From the NCBI RefSeq assembly GCF_921293095.1, contig NC_060256.1, forward strand, positions 89,435,851 through 89,499,850: a stretch of 64,000 nt of DNA. Reading direction: 5' to 3'. This DNA comes from Ischnura elegans. Taxonomy: Eukaryota > Arthropoda > Insecta > Odonata > Coenagrionidae. The position numbers were made by a program, and so were the translations under genes. The notes beneath the pieces were generated by a model that saw only the letters and a list, made by a program, of their open reading frames with translations, was not told the origin of the DNA and made no database searches. Below are positions 34,883 to 46,836 of this stretch, piece by piece (positions within the stretch are counted from its first letter, which is position 1; every line of letters begins with the position of its first letter).

Positions 34883-34956
34883 GCCTTGGTAATTCAATTA
34901 GAAGGACACCCATAGTGAAGTAAGGAGATCCTGGTTTGAATCTCGGTCAAGGCAAA
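34883..34956 (+). repeat. tRNA-like sequence, probable SINE head or tRNA pseudogene
   Basis: The ends TGCCTTG and CAAGGCA can form a perfect 7-bp acceptor stem. An A-box-like TGGTAATTCAATTAGAAGG and a B-box-like GGTTTGAATCTC sit at tRNA spacing. The anticodon arm does not pair well, so it is not a working tRNA gene. Confidence 0.5.
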
Positions 34957-34959
34957 AGA

Positions 34960-36640
34960 TTTTTTAATCCGTAGAATTTTTGCACAAATGCATTTTCTGA
35001 GGATTCGGTAAAGGTTTTCCATTTGTTAGTCCGACTCTCCTTGAATAATGGTGGATACTAGTTTACGAATTTATGAAATGCTAGATTTTTCTTTTCCGCG
35101 TGTACCTATTGAATACCCTCACCTAAGTATGCATGTGGAATTATTTGTCAATTCCCTGTGAATACTTGAAATAGACTGATCGGTGTTGAAATTTTTTTTA
35201 TAAAATACATAATAATAATAGCACCTTAACTTGTCTACGGAACAATATCTCTTTGTCATGGTCTTCAATATGCGTAATAATAATTATCATGTGGGCTAAT
35301 TTTTGATACGTCGCCATGGAGAATTCTTCGAAATGGTCCTTATTGGATCTTTTAGTCGGTAACTGTTGGTATTTCATAAAGTTAACGATCCGATAAGCCT
35401 TGTTTATCTATTATCGCCAGTTAATTTTGGAAGGGAGATTTTACGGCGTAATGTTATGCCCGTGGTGAATTACTGCTTCGTTATAAGTGTTATTATTCGA
35501 TGTATGAATTTATCTCGAGTTTTTGAAAAAAAACAATTGTGAGTATAAAATTTTATCGAGAAACACCTCTAGAATTTACGTTATATACTGGAGAGGGTGA
35601 CTTTATCACGTGGAAATTGTTAAGGTGAGTACGATTTGATTGGGCTGGAAAACGATTGTTCACTTCAGTTCAGAAACGTTTTCGCTGTATCTATACACTA
35701 ATGGTTGACCAGACAAGTTTATTGTTTGTATTAGCGTTTAATTTTATCATTTTTATGTTGCCTTGTTCATATTTTTTATAATGGACTGATAAATAATCAC
35801 TGTGGCAACTATTGTGTTCGCGCTTGAAAAGTATCTTCCCGGCAGCGACGCCAGAGATTTCGTTGTTACGGCGAGTTATACAGGATACTGCGGTAACATT
35901 AATTTGATGACCAGGCCATATATTACGCTCGTGAAAACATAAGTATAGCACGGGGAGTTAAGCCACGACCTGGAACGGCTGTTGAATAACTGCAGTGGAA
36001 TCATTCCGTGCATAGTTAAGGTTGGTGTTTTTGTTTTGCCTATAAATCATCAGTTAAGACTCTTAAAAACTTCGGATTGGCTTGAAAATGATCTGCCCGG
36101 CATTGTTTCCGTGGGGAAGAACCGATGATTGAGTTGAATTGGTGGTGGATGACGAGACTGTAATTGGTATTGAGGGATACAGAAGTTCTTCCATGCTAGA
36201 TGAGGGAAATAGACTGCAGAACCGATAGACTTAAGATGTCGTTTTTTCCGCGTAAAATTAGAGACCATAATACCAGCGATAATTTAGCTCTAGGACAACC
36301 TGACTCCAAGTAGATAAAATAGGCTCTGCATATATGGCTAATAACTTACTGTTATTGTCAATACTACCTATTGGCATTTATTTCTTGGCATGTTATACCT
36401 CCTGCATGAATCACTTACTGCGATAACTTTTCGTTTTCTATTCCTATCTAGTAATTGTATTTTTATGGTAGCGTGTACATTTTACATGTCCACAGCACTG
36501 TCTTAGTTTCTGGACTGACCGGTTGTCGTTGTCCTGTGTGCCTGGCCTATGTCCGGCAAGCGGGCGCGTGTCTGATTAAGGCTAGAATGAGTGCTGCATG
36601 CCTGGTGTGGAATCACCCTAGGGTTTAGGGTAATGATTTT
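34960..36640. other. no recognisable feature
   Basis: AT-rich spacer. Open frames near 35691-35951 and 36050-36268 show no motif or splice context. Confidence 0.3.
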
Positions 36641-36649
36641 GTTCTAAAA

Positions 36650-36843
36650 TTGCATGGATTTGCTATTGGAATTACTAACCGTTGGCAATTTTTGTCCTTG
36701 AATGAGTATGCACGTATATTTTATTGTTATGCGTAATATTTCTATGGCCGTGCGGTGTGCATGCATGCTGCACGTTGGTGATTGATCACCCCCTGCCAAA
36801 CACCGTAGAGGCGGCTCGCAGGTTATTATTTAGATGTAGATGA
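36650..36843 (+). repeat. LINE family A 3' tail
   Basis: Carries GGCCGTGCGGTGTGCATG, CCCCTGCCAAACACCGTAGA and GGCTCGCAGGTTATTATTTA, ending in TAGATGTAGATGATG. It is 5'-truncated. Confidence 0.7.
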
Positions 36844-37175
36844 TGATTGGTGTTGATGATATTTTGATGTGAGTGTCATGGTCGAGGGCTTGTAATGAGG
36901 CGGTAATATTTTCGAATCCTCGCACCGCAATTCTTTCGTAACCCCATGCGACGAGAGTTATAATTGAATTTTTTTAAGTTTATGATAATATTCTTTTAAA
37001 AACATCTCTGCTCTGCGCTGTGTTTCCTCTATCTTTCTCGTAACACCTTCTACCGTGGTACCACGTTAAGCGTATTTTTATTCCGAATCATTTAGGAGAA
37101 AAAACCCTCACCTAATTTGCTAAGGACATTCAGCCAGTACGTTGCTCTACACTCTTACAAATATTACCTGTCTAA

Positions 37176-37626
37176 AGCCTGAATCACGCGATCATTTTTT
37201 TTCGTCGCGAAAGTGATCACTATCGCGATCACTTTTCCCGTCGCGAAAAGCGATCGCTCCAGTGATCATTTTTCTGAATCACACGGTCACTCCCGCCGTC
37301 GCTTTTTGCATCATTTCCGATATCGCAGCTCGTTGTCATAGGACCCGCATCACGAAAATATACAGCGTGTTTGTTTATCTATGTCGTTCCCACGATTATC
37401 CAACGAACGCTGCAATCGCTCCATACGGGAATGCGTTCCGATTGGCTGATATAGGGTTTTAGTGACGGTTTTAGCGACGGAAAAAGCGACTGGACTAGTG
37501 ATGAAAAATAGCGATGGGAATCCTCATCGCGAATGCGAAAAACAATTGCCGGCGACGATCATTTCGCGAAGTGATCGCGATAGTGATCACTTTCGCGACG
37601 AAAAAAATGATCGTGTGATTCAGGCT
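37176..37626. mobile_element. PIF/Harbinger-like MITE with long GATC-rich TIRs
   Basis: Inverted repeats of about 60 bp begin AGCCTGAATCACRCGATCAT. The TAA target duplication is exact (37173-37175 and 37627-37629). Each arm contains several nested TCGCGA and GTGATCAC palindromes, so the ends can fold in more than one way. At 451 bp it is non-coding. Confidence 0.85.
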
Positions 37627-38140
37627 TAACTGTCCTGAAATATCGGAAGCGCTCGCGCTGCTTTATTTATTTTTTTATAAGAACTAACCTCACATATGGC
37701 TGCTTTGCGCTGCAATCTATAAATTAAAGCGATCAGTTGACTCGCTAGGGTCCGAAATGTTAGCAGCATACTGCGACATCTTAGCAGGTAGCTTCTCTCT
37801 TTTGCGTCCCTACCGCATTTTAGCCCGACAAGGTCGCGGATTTGGAGTTTATGCCTCGTTTATGCCTCCTTCCCTGAAGTTATCGTAGACGATTTCTCCT
37901 CAGTGCGAATATCTGGTCTGGTCAGGCGGCAGGAGGATTTCCCATTGCCCTCATCTGCATAAGATTCTCGTTAGCGTTATCCTCGTGACCGGGTTTTCAG
38001 TGGCCAACGGTGTCAAACGTCCAACCACATCTCTTGTGCCTACTTCCCTCGCTTGAGGCACTTCGTTTGCGAAGTGGGGAAACGTATTTTTTCTTGATTA
38101 AAGCTTTCGCGTCCCATCATGATTAAAGAGTAGTATAGAG

Positions 38141-38362
38141 GTGTACGCCGCGGGGTACATCGGATTTTGCTGCGAGGTTTCGTGACCGACTGCTGGTCAC
38201 TTCTTCAAGGGGATGGTGGTGGAGTTTGGTTTGATTTGGTTCAGTTGCGAAATAAAAATTCAGCAGCGCCAAACACCACCTTGATTCCCTTGAAGAAGTG
38301 ACCAGCAGTCGGTCTCGAAACGTCGCGTCGGGGCAACATCCAATGTACCAAGCGGCGTGCAC
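38141..38362. repeat. fold-back element with paired GAAACG motifs
   Basis: Arms of about 90 bp (38141-38228 and 38269-38362) are inverted and share ACCGACTGCTGGTCACTTCT plus CAAGG. Each arm also contains its own small GACC/GGTC hairpin followed by CGAAAC(G), the motif found in other repeats of this window. The loop is about 40 bp. Confidence 0.75.
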
Positions 38363-38504
38363 CCGTAAGTCACTATTTAATCAGAAGTATTTTATTTTCG
38401 CGAGACAATTTTAGATGATTCCTGTTGTGTTTGAAGAGCAAGAATAGGATGAGTGCATCACGCCTGTTGAGGAATCAACCCGTGCCACACATAGCGATGG
38501 CTTG

Positions 38505-38815
38505 AACAGTCTTCCCTCGTACTATTAAGGATAGCAACGTTGTCTCAATTGATAGGATTAATGGCGTCGCTCGCTAGGATCACTCATTGCATGTTTTTTT
38601 CATAGGTTTAACCTTGCATGTATTTTCTCTAGGAATTAATAAACATTAGCAAGTTTTCTTATGAATAAGTATGTATATTTTGCTAGTATGTGTAATATTT
38701 CTATGACCGTGCGGTGTGCATGTGGCTGTCCTCTTGTATGCTGCATGTTGGTGATTTGTCACCCCCTGCCAAACACCCGAGAGATGGCTCGCAGGGTATT
38801 ACTTAGATGTAGACG
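38505..38815 (+). mobile_element. LINE family A 3' tail
   Basis: Starts with the end of the coding region (CTTCCCTCGTACTATTAAGG, translating to PRTIKDSN) and continues through the full family A 3' region to GGCTCGCAGGGTATTACTTA then GATGTAGACG. It is the best-preserved tail in the window. Confidence 0.78.
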
Positions 38816-39154
38816 TATTTCGTCGATGTAGATTTTATTAAATGCCTTCGTAGATTTTATCCAATGAGTCCATGAGTCGTAGATTTTATCCATTTTTTTT
38901 TTTTGGAAGAGTATAATTCAGTGGGTGCAATTTCAAATAGGTGAAGCAATTCACAGGTCTGGAAGTAATGGCTAGTAAGACGGAAAAGAGAGAAAAACAG
39001 TTATTAGCAGACAAATTTAACTGGACCATTAAAGGCTTTGGTGCTTTCAACAACATTTTCCAACAGATTGGTATTAAAAAATGCAAGAATTGAACCATAA
39101 TTCAGAATTGTACTAATTAGTCCCGTGCGATAGTGCAGCATGCATCATAAAGGG

Positions 39155-39578
39155 GAATAGGGTGGTTTCCTATTATTTTTTTATTGCCTGAATCGAAGGA
39201 TTATTACTCCTGGAGTACGTATTTCACGCTTTTAGATTTTTAAATGACGTTATCTATTTTTCGCGATTAAATGAAAAGTGAAAATTTTCAAGCGCGCGGA
39301 AACGCGACGGCTAAGTATGAATGCCGGGAAAACTCCGTGTGACGTCGTTCTGGTTCCCGCTGCCGCAAGTGAGGTGACCTTGGGGCGAGGCTTTGAGCGC
39401 TGATACGACGCAGGATGCTAGCAGGCCTTTTTCAAATTGGGATAAAATTGACCATTGCCATTCGTCTAAACCGGTATTTCTAAAACCAAATAATTAGTAT
39501 ATTATGAATACACTAATGGTGGGTAACGAATCGCAATCAATTCCTTTCGTTTTCTTTGATGAAGGAAACAACCCTATT
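39155..39578 (+). mobile_element. MITE family M1, copy 1 (internally deleted)
   Basis: Left end AATAGGGTGGTTTCCTATT; right end GGAAACAACCCTATT. Matches the copies at 41043-41715 (inverted) and 48110-48778 but lacks about 245 bp of the middle. Non-coding. Confidence 0.8.
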
Positions 39579-40222
39579 TTAATATTGAGAGTCTTAATGA
39601 AACGGAAAAATCGTTGAAAGGTGGAAGCGTACAAAATCCCGAAGACGAAGATGGAGTTGTAATGATGATTCCAAGTCAGGAATATCTTTGGTGACATTTG
39701 GCATTGGCTAAAGTAATGATGAAACATTGGCGAATGCTGCCGGCAGAGCTAAAAAAAACATGCGAAAGTAAGTTAGTATCCAATTTACACGTCTGTTCGC
39801 GAATATCGGCTAACCGACGGGGGGGTATGACAGCGCAGCGATGAATCAATGAAGATGCGTTTTCGCATGTAGAATGATAATGCGGAAAAAGTTCGTATTA
39901 AATGATGATATTTCATTTTAAAAGAAATCGCAAAATGCAATAACCCAATACCCTCATCTAAGATTTGTAAAGATATATAAATCTAGCAAATTAACCATAT
40001 TTCCGTCGTATTTTCCACCCATGCCAATACTCAATTGTGTGGCTGCGATGGGGCAGTGCGTCTCGAATGATGATATAACCCCGGAAGATGAAAATAATGT
40101 ACTGTTCGATAAGAAAAAGAATCCATTCCAATTTAAAAGTTTTAAGCCTAGTGCAATGGCGTCGTTCACTCAAAATCGAAATCGTAATTCGTTGAAAGAA
40201 TTCGGTAGTTGTAAAGGAAAGA

Positions 40223-40272
40223 TAACATCTACGTAATACCCTGCGAGCAACCTCTAGGACGTTTGGTTGGGG
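40223..40272 (-). repeat. LINE family A tail fragment
   Basis: AACATCTACGTAATACCCTG then CGAGCAACCTCTAGGACGTT is the inverse of the family A 3' terminus. Only about 50 bp remain. Confidence 0.6.
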
Positions 40273-40658
40273 AAAATAAGATATGGTGATAGAGATATTC
40301 CTTATTCAGCAATTCTTTCCGAATTTTTAAATAAAAAACACGAAAATTGACACCCACTTTCAATGAGATGGTGACGTCATGATATTTTTGGCCGATACAC
40401 TCGATCGCAGTGAGACGCTCATTGATGATGGTAATAGCTCACGAAAGTGTTTAGAAAAACGAACCGCACAAAGCCCTGGATTAGTGGAGAGGCAAGAAGG
40501 GACTTACTAGAGTTCATGACGTCATCAACGCATCTGCGATGGGGTTAAAACCGTTGATTTTTCTTCGTGAATAGCTCGAAAGTAGGCGGCACATCGTAAA
40601 ACGGAAAATATACGGATCTCCTTATTTTCAGACTCTTATTACCATCAACCGAAATACG

Positions 40659-40736
40659 AATGGTAAATGAAGAGCAAACTTAGTGCATGTCCACAGTAAC
40701 GTGGACATGCACTAAGTTTGCTCTTCATTTACCATT
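40659..40736. repeat. perfect 36-bp inverted repeat with 6-nt loop
   Basis: The arm 40659-40694 is the exact reverse complement of 40701-40736, separated by AGTAAC. No mismatch is present in the 36 base pairs, unlike every other inverted repeat here. A transcript would form a long perfect hairpin. It lies between two inverted M1 MITE copies. Confidence 0.9.
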
Positions 40737-41042
40737 GTATCATTATGTTCCACAACATCTCGCCGAACACCGTTGAATACATCAGAAATACGAAGTTGCT
40801 GAAGGAGCCCATTGATGTAAAAAGGTATTTATTGCGCAGTACTATGATCGTCGAGTGACTGGAGTGGGTAAAATTGGTCCCATTTTGGCTCGATGTGTCT
40901 GATAGCATAACCACCCCTCTGTCATTGGATGACAATTTCTGGAGCATCTTGCCCTAGAGATGTCACACGATCTCGAAACCAATCAATACAATGTACTCAT
41001 CGCATTACTGCGTCGCAAAGTTTCATTGCGCGGCTGTGGAGC

Positions 41043-41715
41043 AATAGGATAGTTTCTTTCATCAAAGAAAACGAAATGCATTGATTGCGTTTCCTTACCC
41101 ACCATTAGTGTACTCATAATATACAAATGATTTGGTTTTAGAAATACCGGTTTAGACGAATGGCAGTGGTCAATTTTAACCTCATTTGAAAAAGGCTAGA
41201 TTGGCGCCCATGCGATTCCACTCCACGTGACGTCACAGGGACCTAGTTTCTATAAGAGTAGATAGGAGTTTTACATTGTATGAGATTACTAATGCATGCA
41301 TGAGGCACATAGCTCAGGGAAACATCTCTTAATAATCGCACATTAAAAAATACCTAAGTTCGGAAAGTTTCCTTCGTTTGATAGGGGAATAATAATCCTT
41401 GTTTAAGCCAAGCGGTAACTGCTAGCAGGGTACTCAGCTACCTGCTAGCAGCCTGCGTCGCGTCGTATCAGCGCTCAAGCCTCGCCCCAAGGTCACCTCA
41501 CACGCCGACAGCTGGAACCAGAAATACTTCTCGCGGACTTTTCCCATCATTCCTACTTAGCTGTCACGTTTTCGCGCGCTAGAAATTTTTCACTTTTCGT
41601 TTAATTGCGAAAAATAGATATTGTCATTTAAAAATCTGAAAGCGTGAAATGCGCACTCCAGGAGTAATAATCTTTCGATTTAGACAATAAAAAAATAATA
41701 GGAAACCACCCTATT
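41043..41715 (-). mobile_element. MITE family M1, copy 2
   Basis: Full-length, about 673 bp, in inverse orientation to copies 1 and 3. Ends AATAGGATAGTTTC and GGAAACCACCCTATT. The middle has the same GCGTCGTATCAGCGCTCAAG block and the GCATGCATGAGGCACATAG block as copy 3. Confidence 0.85.
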
Positions 41716-44040
41716 CGATGAGTAGTGTAAGGAAGCCAAAGTTGGTGCTTGGAGAGTTTTCTTCATTTTTTTACTAACAAGTGAATGAATCTAGGTTATG
41801 TTAAACTGCCTGAGCCTGTTTTTTTACATGATATGTTCTGTGCCATTTATACGTCACTCTCATGAAAACTCTGATCCAATCATTTTCTTATGTTCAAGAA
41901 AACTTTTCCTGGTTCCTATTTTAGAAAGAATTGATATTCTTAACAGTAGCTTAGATAGTAGATTTTATATTTAATCTTTGACATTATAATATTCTGCAAT
42001 TGGTTCTTTATTTTTTCTGCTGCTACCATCATTTTTAATGAAAACACTCTCACACTTTTGGAGTGTTTATGATTCTAGAAAAACAGAACAATTTTTACCG
42101 TTTCTGTTGGTTAGGATTTCGCAAACGTTATGTCTCAGATTAATAGTTATCAAATTATCTTATATAACTATGAAATAGCTATCACTCTAGTATATTCCAT
42201 TTTATCTTCTCCTCAGTAAATTGGAATACCCTTACAAAAAGAATTTTCATCCCCATTCCTATTTCACCTTTCGCTTTGCATTTTATTACTCTCGTAAAAT
42301 ACGATGGCTTGCATTTTATAGTAGAGTTGATTGGAAGGAGAAATTTTGATCCCGAGGAAAAAAAAGTTTTATAATCTCCGCCGCTAGTCAGCATTGTGAA
42401 AAATACATTGGTTTTTCCGCTGCTAAATCTTTTCCATGTAGGGAAAACGATGAATGCGAGTGACTCCGTGGGACTCTCATTTTACACCTTTTCGGAGTTA
42501 CCGGGCTACGAGACAGGAAGTGGGAATCCCAAGCAATTAGCAGACTATTTATAATATCCAAACGATTCATCAATCTAGACTGGCAATGTGACTCGCGAGA
42601 TCCAATTAGAGAAGAAGAACGTGAAAAATAATTTTAATTTAAAATCCAGCTGAGGATACGACTTGAATTACGGGCAACACTGAAGACTAGGGTCACGAGA
42701 TAAATTGTTCTCATTGCGGAATAAAGGTGCTTCTGAATACAAACTAACCTTACCAAAGAACGAATGAAGTTTTGCGACTTGGCAGTTGAACTTTTACATC
42801 ATCCGGGATTCCATTATGCTGGTATTCCATTATTCCTCCTATTCTTGTTGAAACCAGTCTATATAGCCTAATTATCCTGCAACTTACCATATAAACGACA
42901 TCTTAATTCACCGCGAGCTGTTAAATGCAGGAATATTTTCGTTGATTTGATATATTGAAACTTAGTAAGAAAGTAATTAAATTTATAGCGATTTGTGAGA
43001 TTATTTTGGCATTTACCGCGAAAGGAATTTAAATCATCAAATCTTAAATTGCAAATGGAAAAATTATCGTCGTGAATCCACTTGGAATTAATTTAAATGA
43101 CTCGGGCCTTGAGGAGTAAATTCATCTTCCCACTACCATCCTACCACGACTCAGTTTTTTTGGGAGTCAATAGGTAATTTTTTTACCTACACGCCATCAC
43201 ACTCCTATCAATTTACAACAAAACGATGAATTAAACATGAAATAAGTTTTTTTTAATGATACATTGCGAAGCGGATAAGTATTCCTTCCCTTACGTCGTT
43301 TGTGTGTCTGATATTGGAAGAAATCCTATGACAATATTTATCTTCCCATTCAATAATATTGCGATGTTTGTTATTAATGTCTCGTGGGGCTTGAGCATAT
43401 TATTTTGATAGAATCATTGCATGATTTTTTAATTTAAAATTTCTGATATGAATAGGAAATTCGGTAGTAGACATATTCTGACACAATAACAACAAATCTG
43501 AATTAAGATTATAGAATTATAAAATGTTTTGATTGGTATTTTAGACAGGATATCAATTTTTCATATTATTTTTGAAGCTCCAAAGTTGAAGTTTTTCTGC
43601 ATCAGGATTCTACCTTGCAGGCCGGTACAAGATTCTTGGAATTGGGTACTTTTACCAAAGAGATACATGTTACATAACAGGCAGAATAAAAAAAACATCT
43701 AAGTATTCCACTAGGATGAGCGCTCACCAAACACCATATTTATGAAGCGATAAATCGTAATGAACCATAAGGGTAGTATAAAATTTGTTTGGCATATTTT
43801 CACTCAATTTACGCAATGATAATGATAAGTGGAAAGTTTTGTAGTGAGTGTCGTCGTAATTATTTCACTACTCCTGACGAGCACCTTGAATTAAATCCCA
43901 TGGCTACGATTGAAAATGAATAATTTTATTATTCAGAGGATAGCTGAATGTTTATAATCCCTTCTTTTTTGAACCTATTCCCCTATTTTGATGATTTAAA
44001 TCCTATCTATCGTTGTGTGTGCCTATTTTCGTAGTGAGAA
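41716..44040. other. no recognisable feature
   Basis: AT-rich spacer without transposon ends or exons that I can support. Confidence 0.3.
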
Positions 44041-44044
44041 AGGA

Positions 44045-44375
44045 TATTTCAATGGAAGTTACTTTGAAAAAAAGTTATTTATTTCTATAAAATATAGTAT
44101 TGTAGTGATAACAGGAAAAAATGATTTCAGTCACTGAAAAAAATACCCACAGTGTCATGCAGTTTCCTGAAAAAACCTGCTTAGTCATAAATTCGAATTA
44201 GAAAGTATACCTCAATGGAATTGACTCTGAAAATTTCTATGAAGAAAATGATTCATTTCCCTGCAATATAGTTATGTAGTGATATTAGGAAAAAATAATG
44301 TCAGCCCCTTAGGAAAATACCCCCAGTGTCATGCATTCCCTGAAAAAAAAACAGGATTTGTCAAGAATCTGCCGC
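44045..44375 (+). repeat. diverged tandem duplication, two units of about 165 bp
   Basis: Unit 1 (about 44045-44200) and unit 2 (about 44209-44375) share CTCAATGGAA/TTTCAATGGAA, TATGTAGTGATA/TTGTAGTGATAA, AGGAAAAAAT and CAGTGTCATGCA in the same order, with many substitutions and small indels. Non-coding. Confidence 0.65.
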
Positions 44376-45486
44376 CACATTGCATTCTCTTGACGATTGC
44401 TTACACGATTATCTGCCGTTTTTCCTGGAAGATTGTCCGCTTGAGTTATCCGGAAGAACGAGCGATCGATTTACGTGGAAACGTGCGATGAAAAAAATAA
44501 TGCTTTTTAAGCTATCACTGGTTGATCAACTTCTTCCATAGTGGTTTCTCCGTGTAAAAATATTTGAAGAAGAAAACTTAATTTCGTGGTCACAATGCAA
44601 TTGGACGGATTTTCATTTTGAGAATGATATAGCGACGTAGGAGTGAATTGCTGGAAAGGAAAATGGTGTGAATGGAAATTGCCGATCATTGAACCTCTAA
44701 GACTACGTGATTCTGTAACTGCCCTTTTTATCAGGATTCTCTTGTACAACCTCGTTCATAAAAATAGATTTCTAAGGTCCATAAAATGCAAAATAATCCT
44801 CATAATGGTCTATTTTACACCTTATTATCGGTCCATGTGTAAATAACGCTGATTGTGTGTTGAATATGAAAATGAAATTGGCCATATTGCATCCACACGC
44901 TTGCCGCGTCGTCGTACTCTCCGCCGCCGGCGGCCAGAACCCGAGTCGACGGCACGCTCGAAAAAACGATGTAACATTCGGGGTTGCAAATTGGTGCAAG
45001 GTTTTACTTTAGATTCACAATATAGAAGCTTCAAAGAACGACATGATATAAGTTACTTAGTGGAAGTCGATGATAATATCTACTTTTTCTCTACGTTTAT
45101 GTAAAAAAATGGGCTGAAAACAGGCTCTGTCATTTTGTTATAAATCTATGGTTATTGATGAAACGAAATCTTTAAAAACCCTTTAACTGAGGAAAAAGAT
45201 TTGCCAATTAAGATGGTATAACAGTTTTTTCGACAAAACTATTCATGAAATCACTGCACGAGGATAAAGTTGGCAATATTCAGAAAAAATCTAGGGTGGT
45301 CGTTTTTCGCTAAATTTGTTCAACTTTGACCTCACATATAATGTTAACGTGAAAACACAGGAAAAAAATAATCTGAAAAGTTATGCACAATTTATTTGAG
45401 AGCATGTATGCGAAGTTTCAACTTCCTAGCTCAAAAAAATCGTTTTTGAGGTTTTGGCCAGCTTTTTTCGATTCTAGCCCACTGTG

Positions 45487-45603
45487 CGACGTTTCGAAGA
45501 GCAAGCCGTTCTTCGAAACTACGCGAGACAGGGAGACAGGGAGCCAGTCGCCCTGCGGAAAACCCGAGAATCATTTCTGCTCTTCAAACGTCGAGAAAAT
45601 CTA
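45487..45603. repeat. inverted repeat, hairpin of about 117 nt
   Basis: CGACGTTTCGAAGAGCA at 45487-45503 pairs with TGCTCTTCAAACGTCG at 45588-45603. The 84-nt loop also holds TTCTTCGAAAC, a partial repeat of the arm. Confidence 0.6.
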
Positions 45604-45719
45604 AGATCTTACGATATGATTTATGATTTGTAAAGTAATTTTCAAAGAAAAAAATATGCATAGCATAGTTTTCAATTGAATCAGCTCATCAGTATAGGAC
45701 CTATAACAATCGGCAATTA

Positions 45720-46179
45720 TGCCTCATTCACATTACGATCGTCCGAGCCGTCGTCCTAACGATAGTCGACCGAACTAGCCGTGTGAATGCAAGTTCTGAC
45801 CGTAGCCTACCGTAGGCTACGTTCTGACCATAGTTGACGTAGTTCCGAACGTTGCCACTTTACGATGGTTAGGCGCTGGGAGACCGGAAACGGAAGCGAC
45901 AAGAGAAAGACGAAAAGCTCGTGAAGCTCTATTTTTTCCATGGACATTTCATGGATTTGTCCTTGGAAGGAAGAATATGGGCGGAAGAAAAATTATTCGG
46001 TAAATACACGTTAAACACAGTAATATCTTGTCCATGCATACCTCAACAGCTTTGCTAACATTCAATTTCCCGTTCACTTTAGATGTCAGCACTTGAGGGC
46101 AGCACATTTTTTAACCATCGTAATGTGAATGCACGATAGTTCCGACGACGGTTCGGACGATCGTAATGTGAACGAGGCA
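45720..46179. mobile_element. PIF/Harbinger-like MITE
   Basis: Terminal inverted repeats of about 37 bp beginning TGCCTCATTCACATTACGAT, with TTA duplicated on both sides (45717-45719 and 46180-46182). The interior has no coding potential. Size and target type resemble the MITE at 37176, but the sequence is unrelated. Confidence 0.85.
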
Positions 46180-46513
46180 TTACTGAAGCAGCTCAAAACA
46201 AGGAAAATTTGATGGGATTGTCGTCGTTCTCACCCGAAAAATCTGTTTCGTGAGCCGTGACCGTAAGTGCGTGGACGAGCACCGTCCACGAGTTCAAAAT
46301 ATTAGTGTAACTTTCGGCGTCGCAGGCGGGGTTTTAATTTTTCTACTGATGTGTCTTCTAAACACTTTGATAAATCCAAGAAATGAATGTCAGGGCGCAC
46401 ATGTAGTTTTGTTCTATTTCGTTTAGTTGAATTTTTATACATGATGATGTGATCTATCAAATTCATAAAAACTCAATGCTATTCCTCGGAATTGAGAAAA
46501 TTGTACTGCAAAG

Positions 46514-46828
46514 CAGGGGCGCAGCTAGGAATCAAGGCTGGGGGGGGGGGGGGGGGGGGCTTTAGGTACAACTATAATACCGGTGTGTGTGGGGGTATGG
46601 AATACCTACCAGGATAAGCGGTAGGTGCGAGATTAATATATTGCGGAATTTTAAGATAAATTTTTCAAAATGGTGAGTTTTACGGTTTTCGGACGGATAT
46701 TTTATTAATCCTTACGCTATTCTATTAGTAATATCAATCAAATTAAGTAAATGGATTAAAATTAAAAATTTCTCTGAGCTCTGGGGGGGGGGGGGGAGGG
46801 GGTTTATCCCCCCCTCGCTGCGCCCCTT
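46514..46828. mobile_element. hAT-type MITE with long G-runs
   Basis: Inverted ends CAGGGGCGCAGC and GCTGCGCCCCTT. The 8-bp target duplication CTGCAAAG is exact (46506-46513 and 46829-46836). Uninterrupted G-runs of more than 10 bp lie near both ends. At 315 bp it is non-coding. Confidence 0.88.
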
Positions 46829-46836
46829 CTGCAAAG

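Noticed and set aside
34883-34956. A functional tRNA gene
   Set aside because: Acceptor stem pairs but the anticodon arm and part of the T-stem do not.
38123-38362. Minus-strand open frame over the 38-kb fold-back
   Set aside because: It is simply the inverted arms read through; no protein feature.
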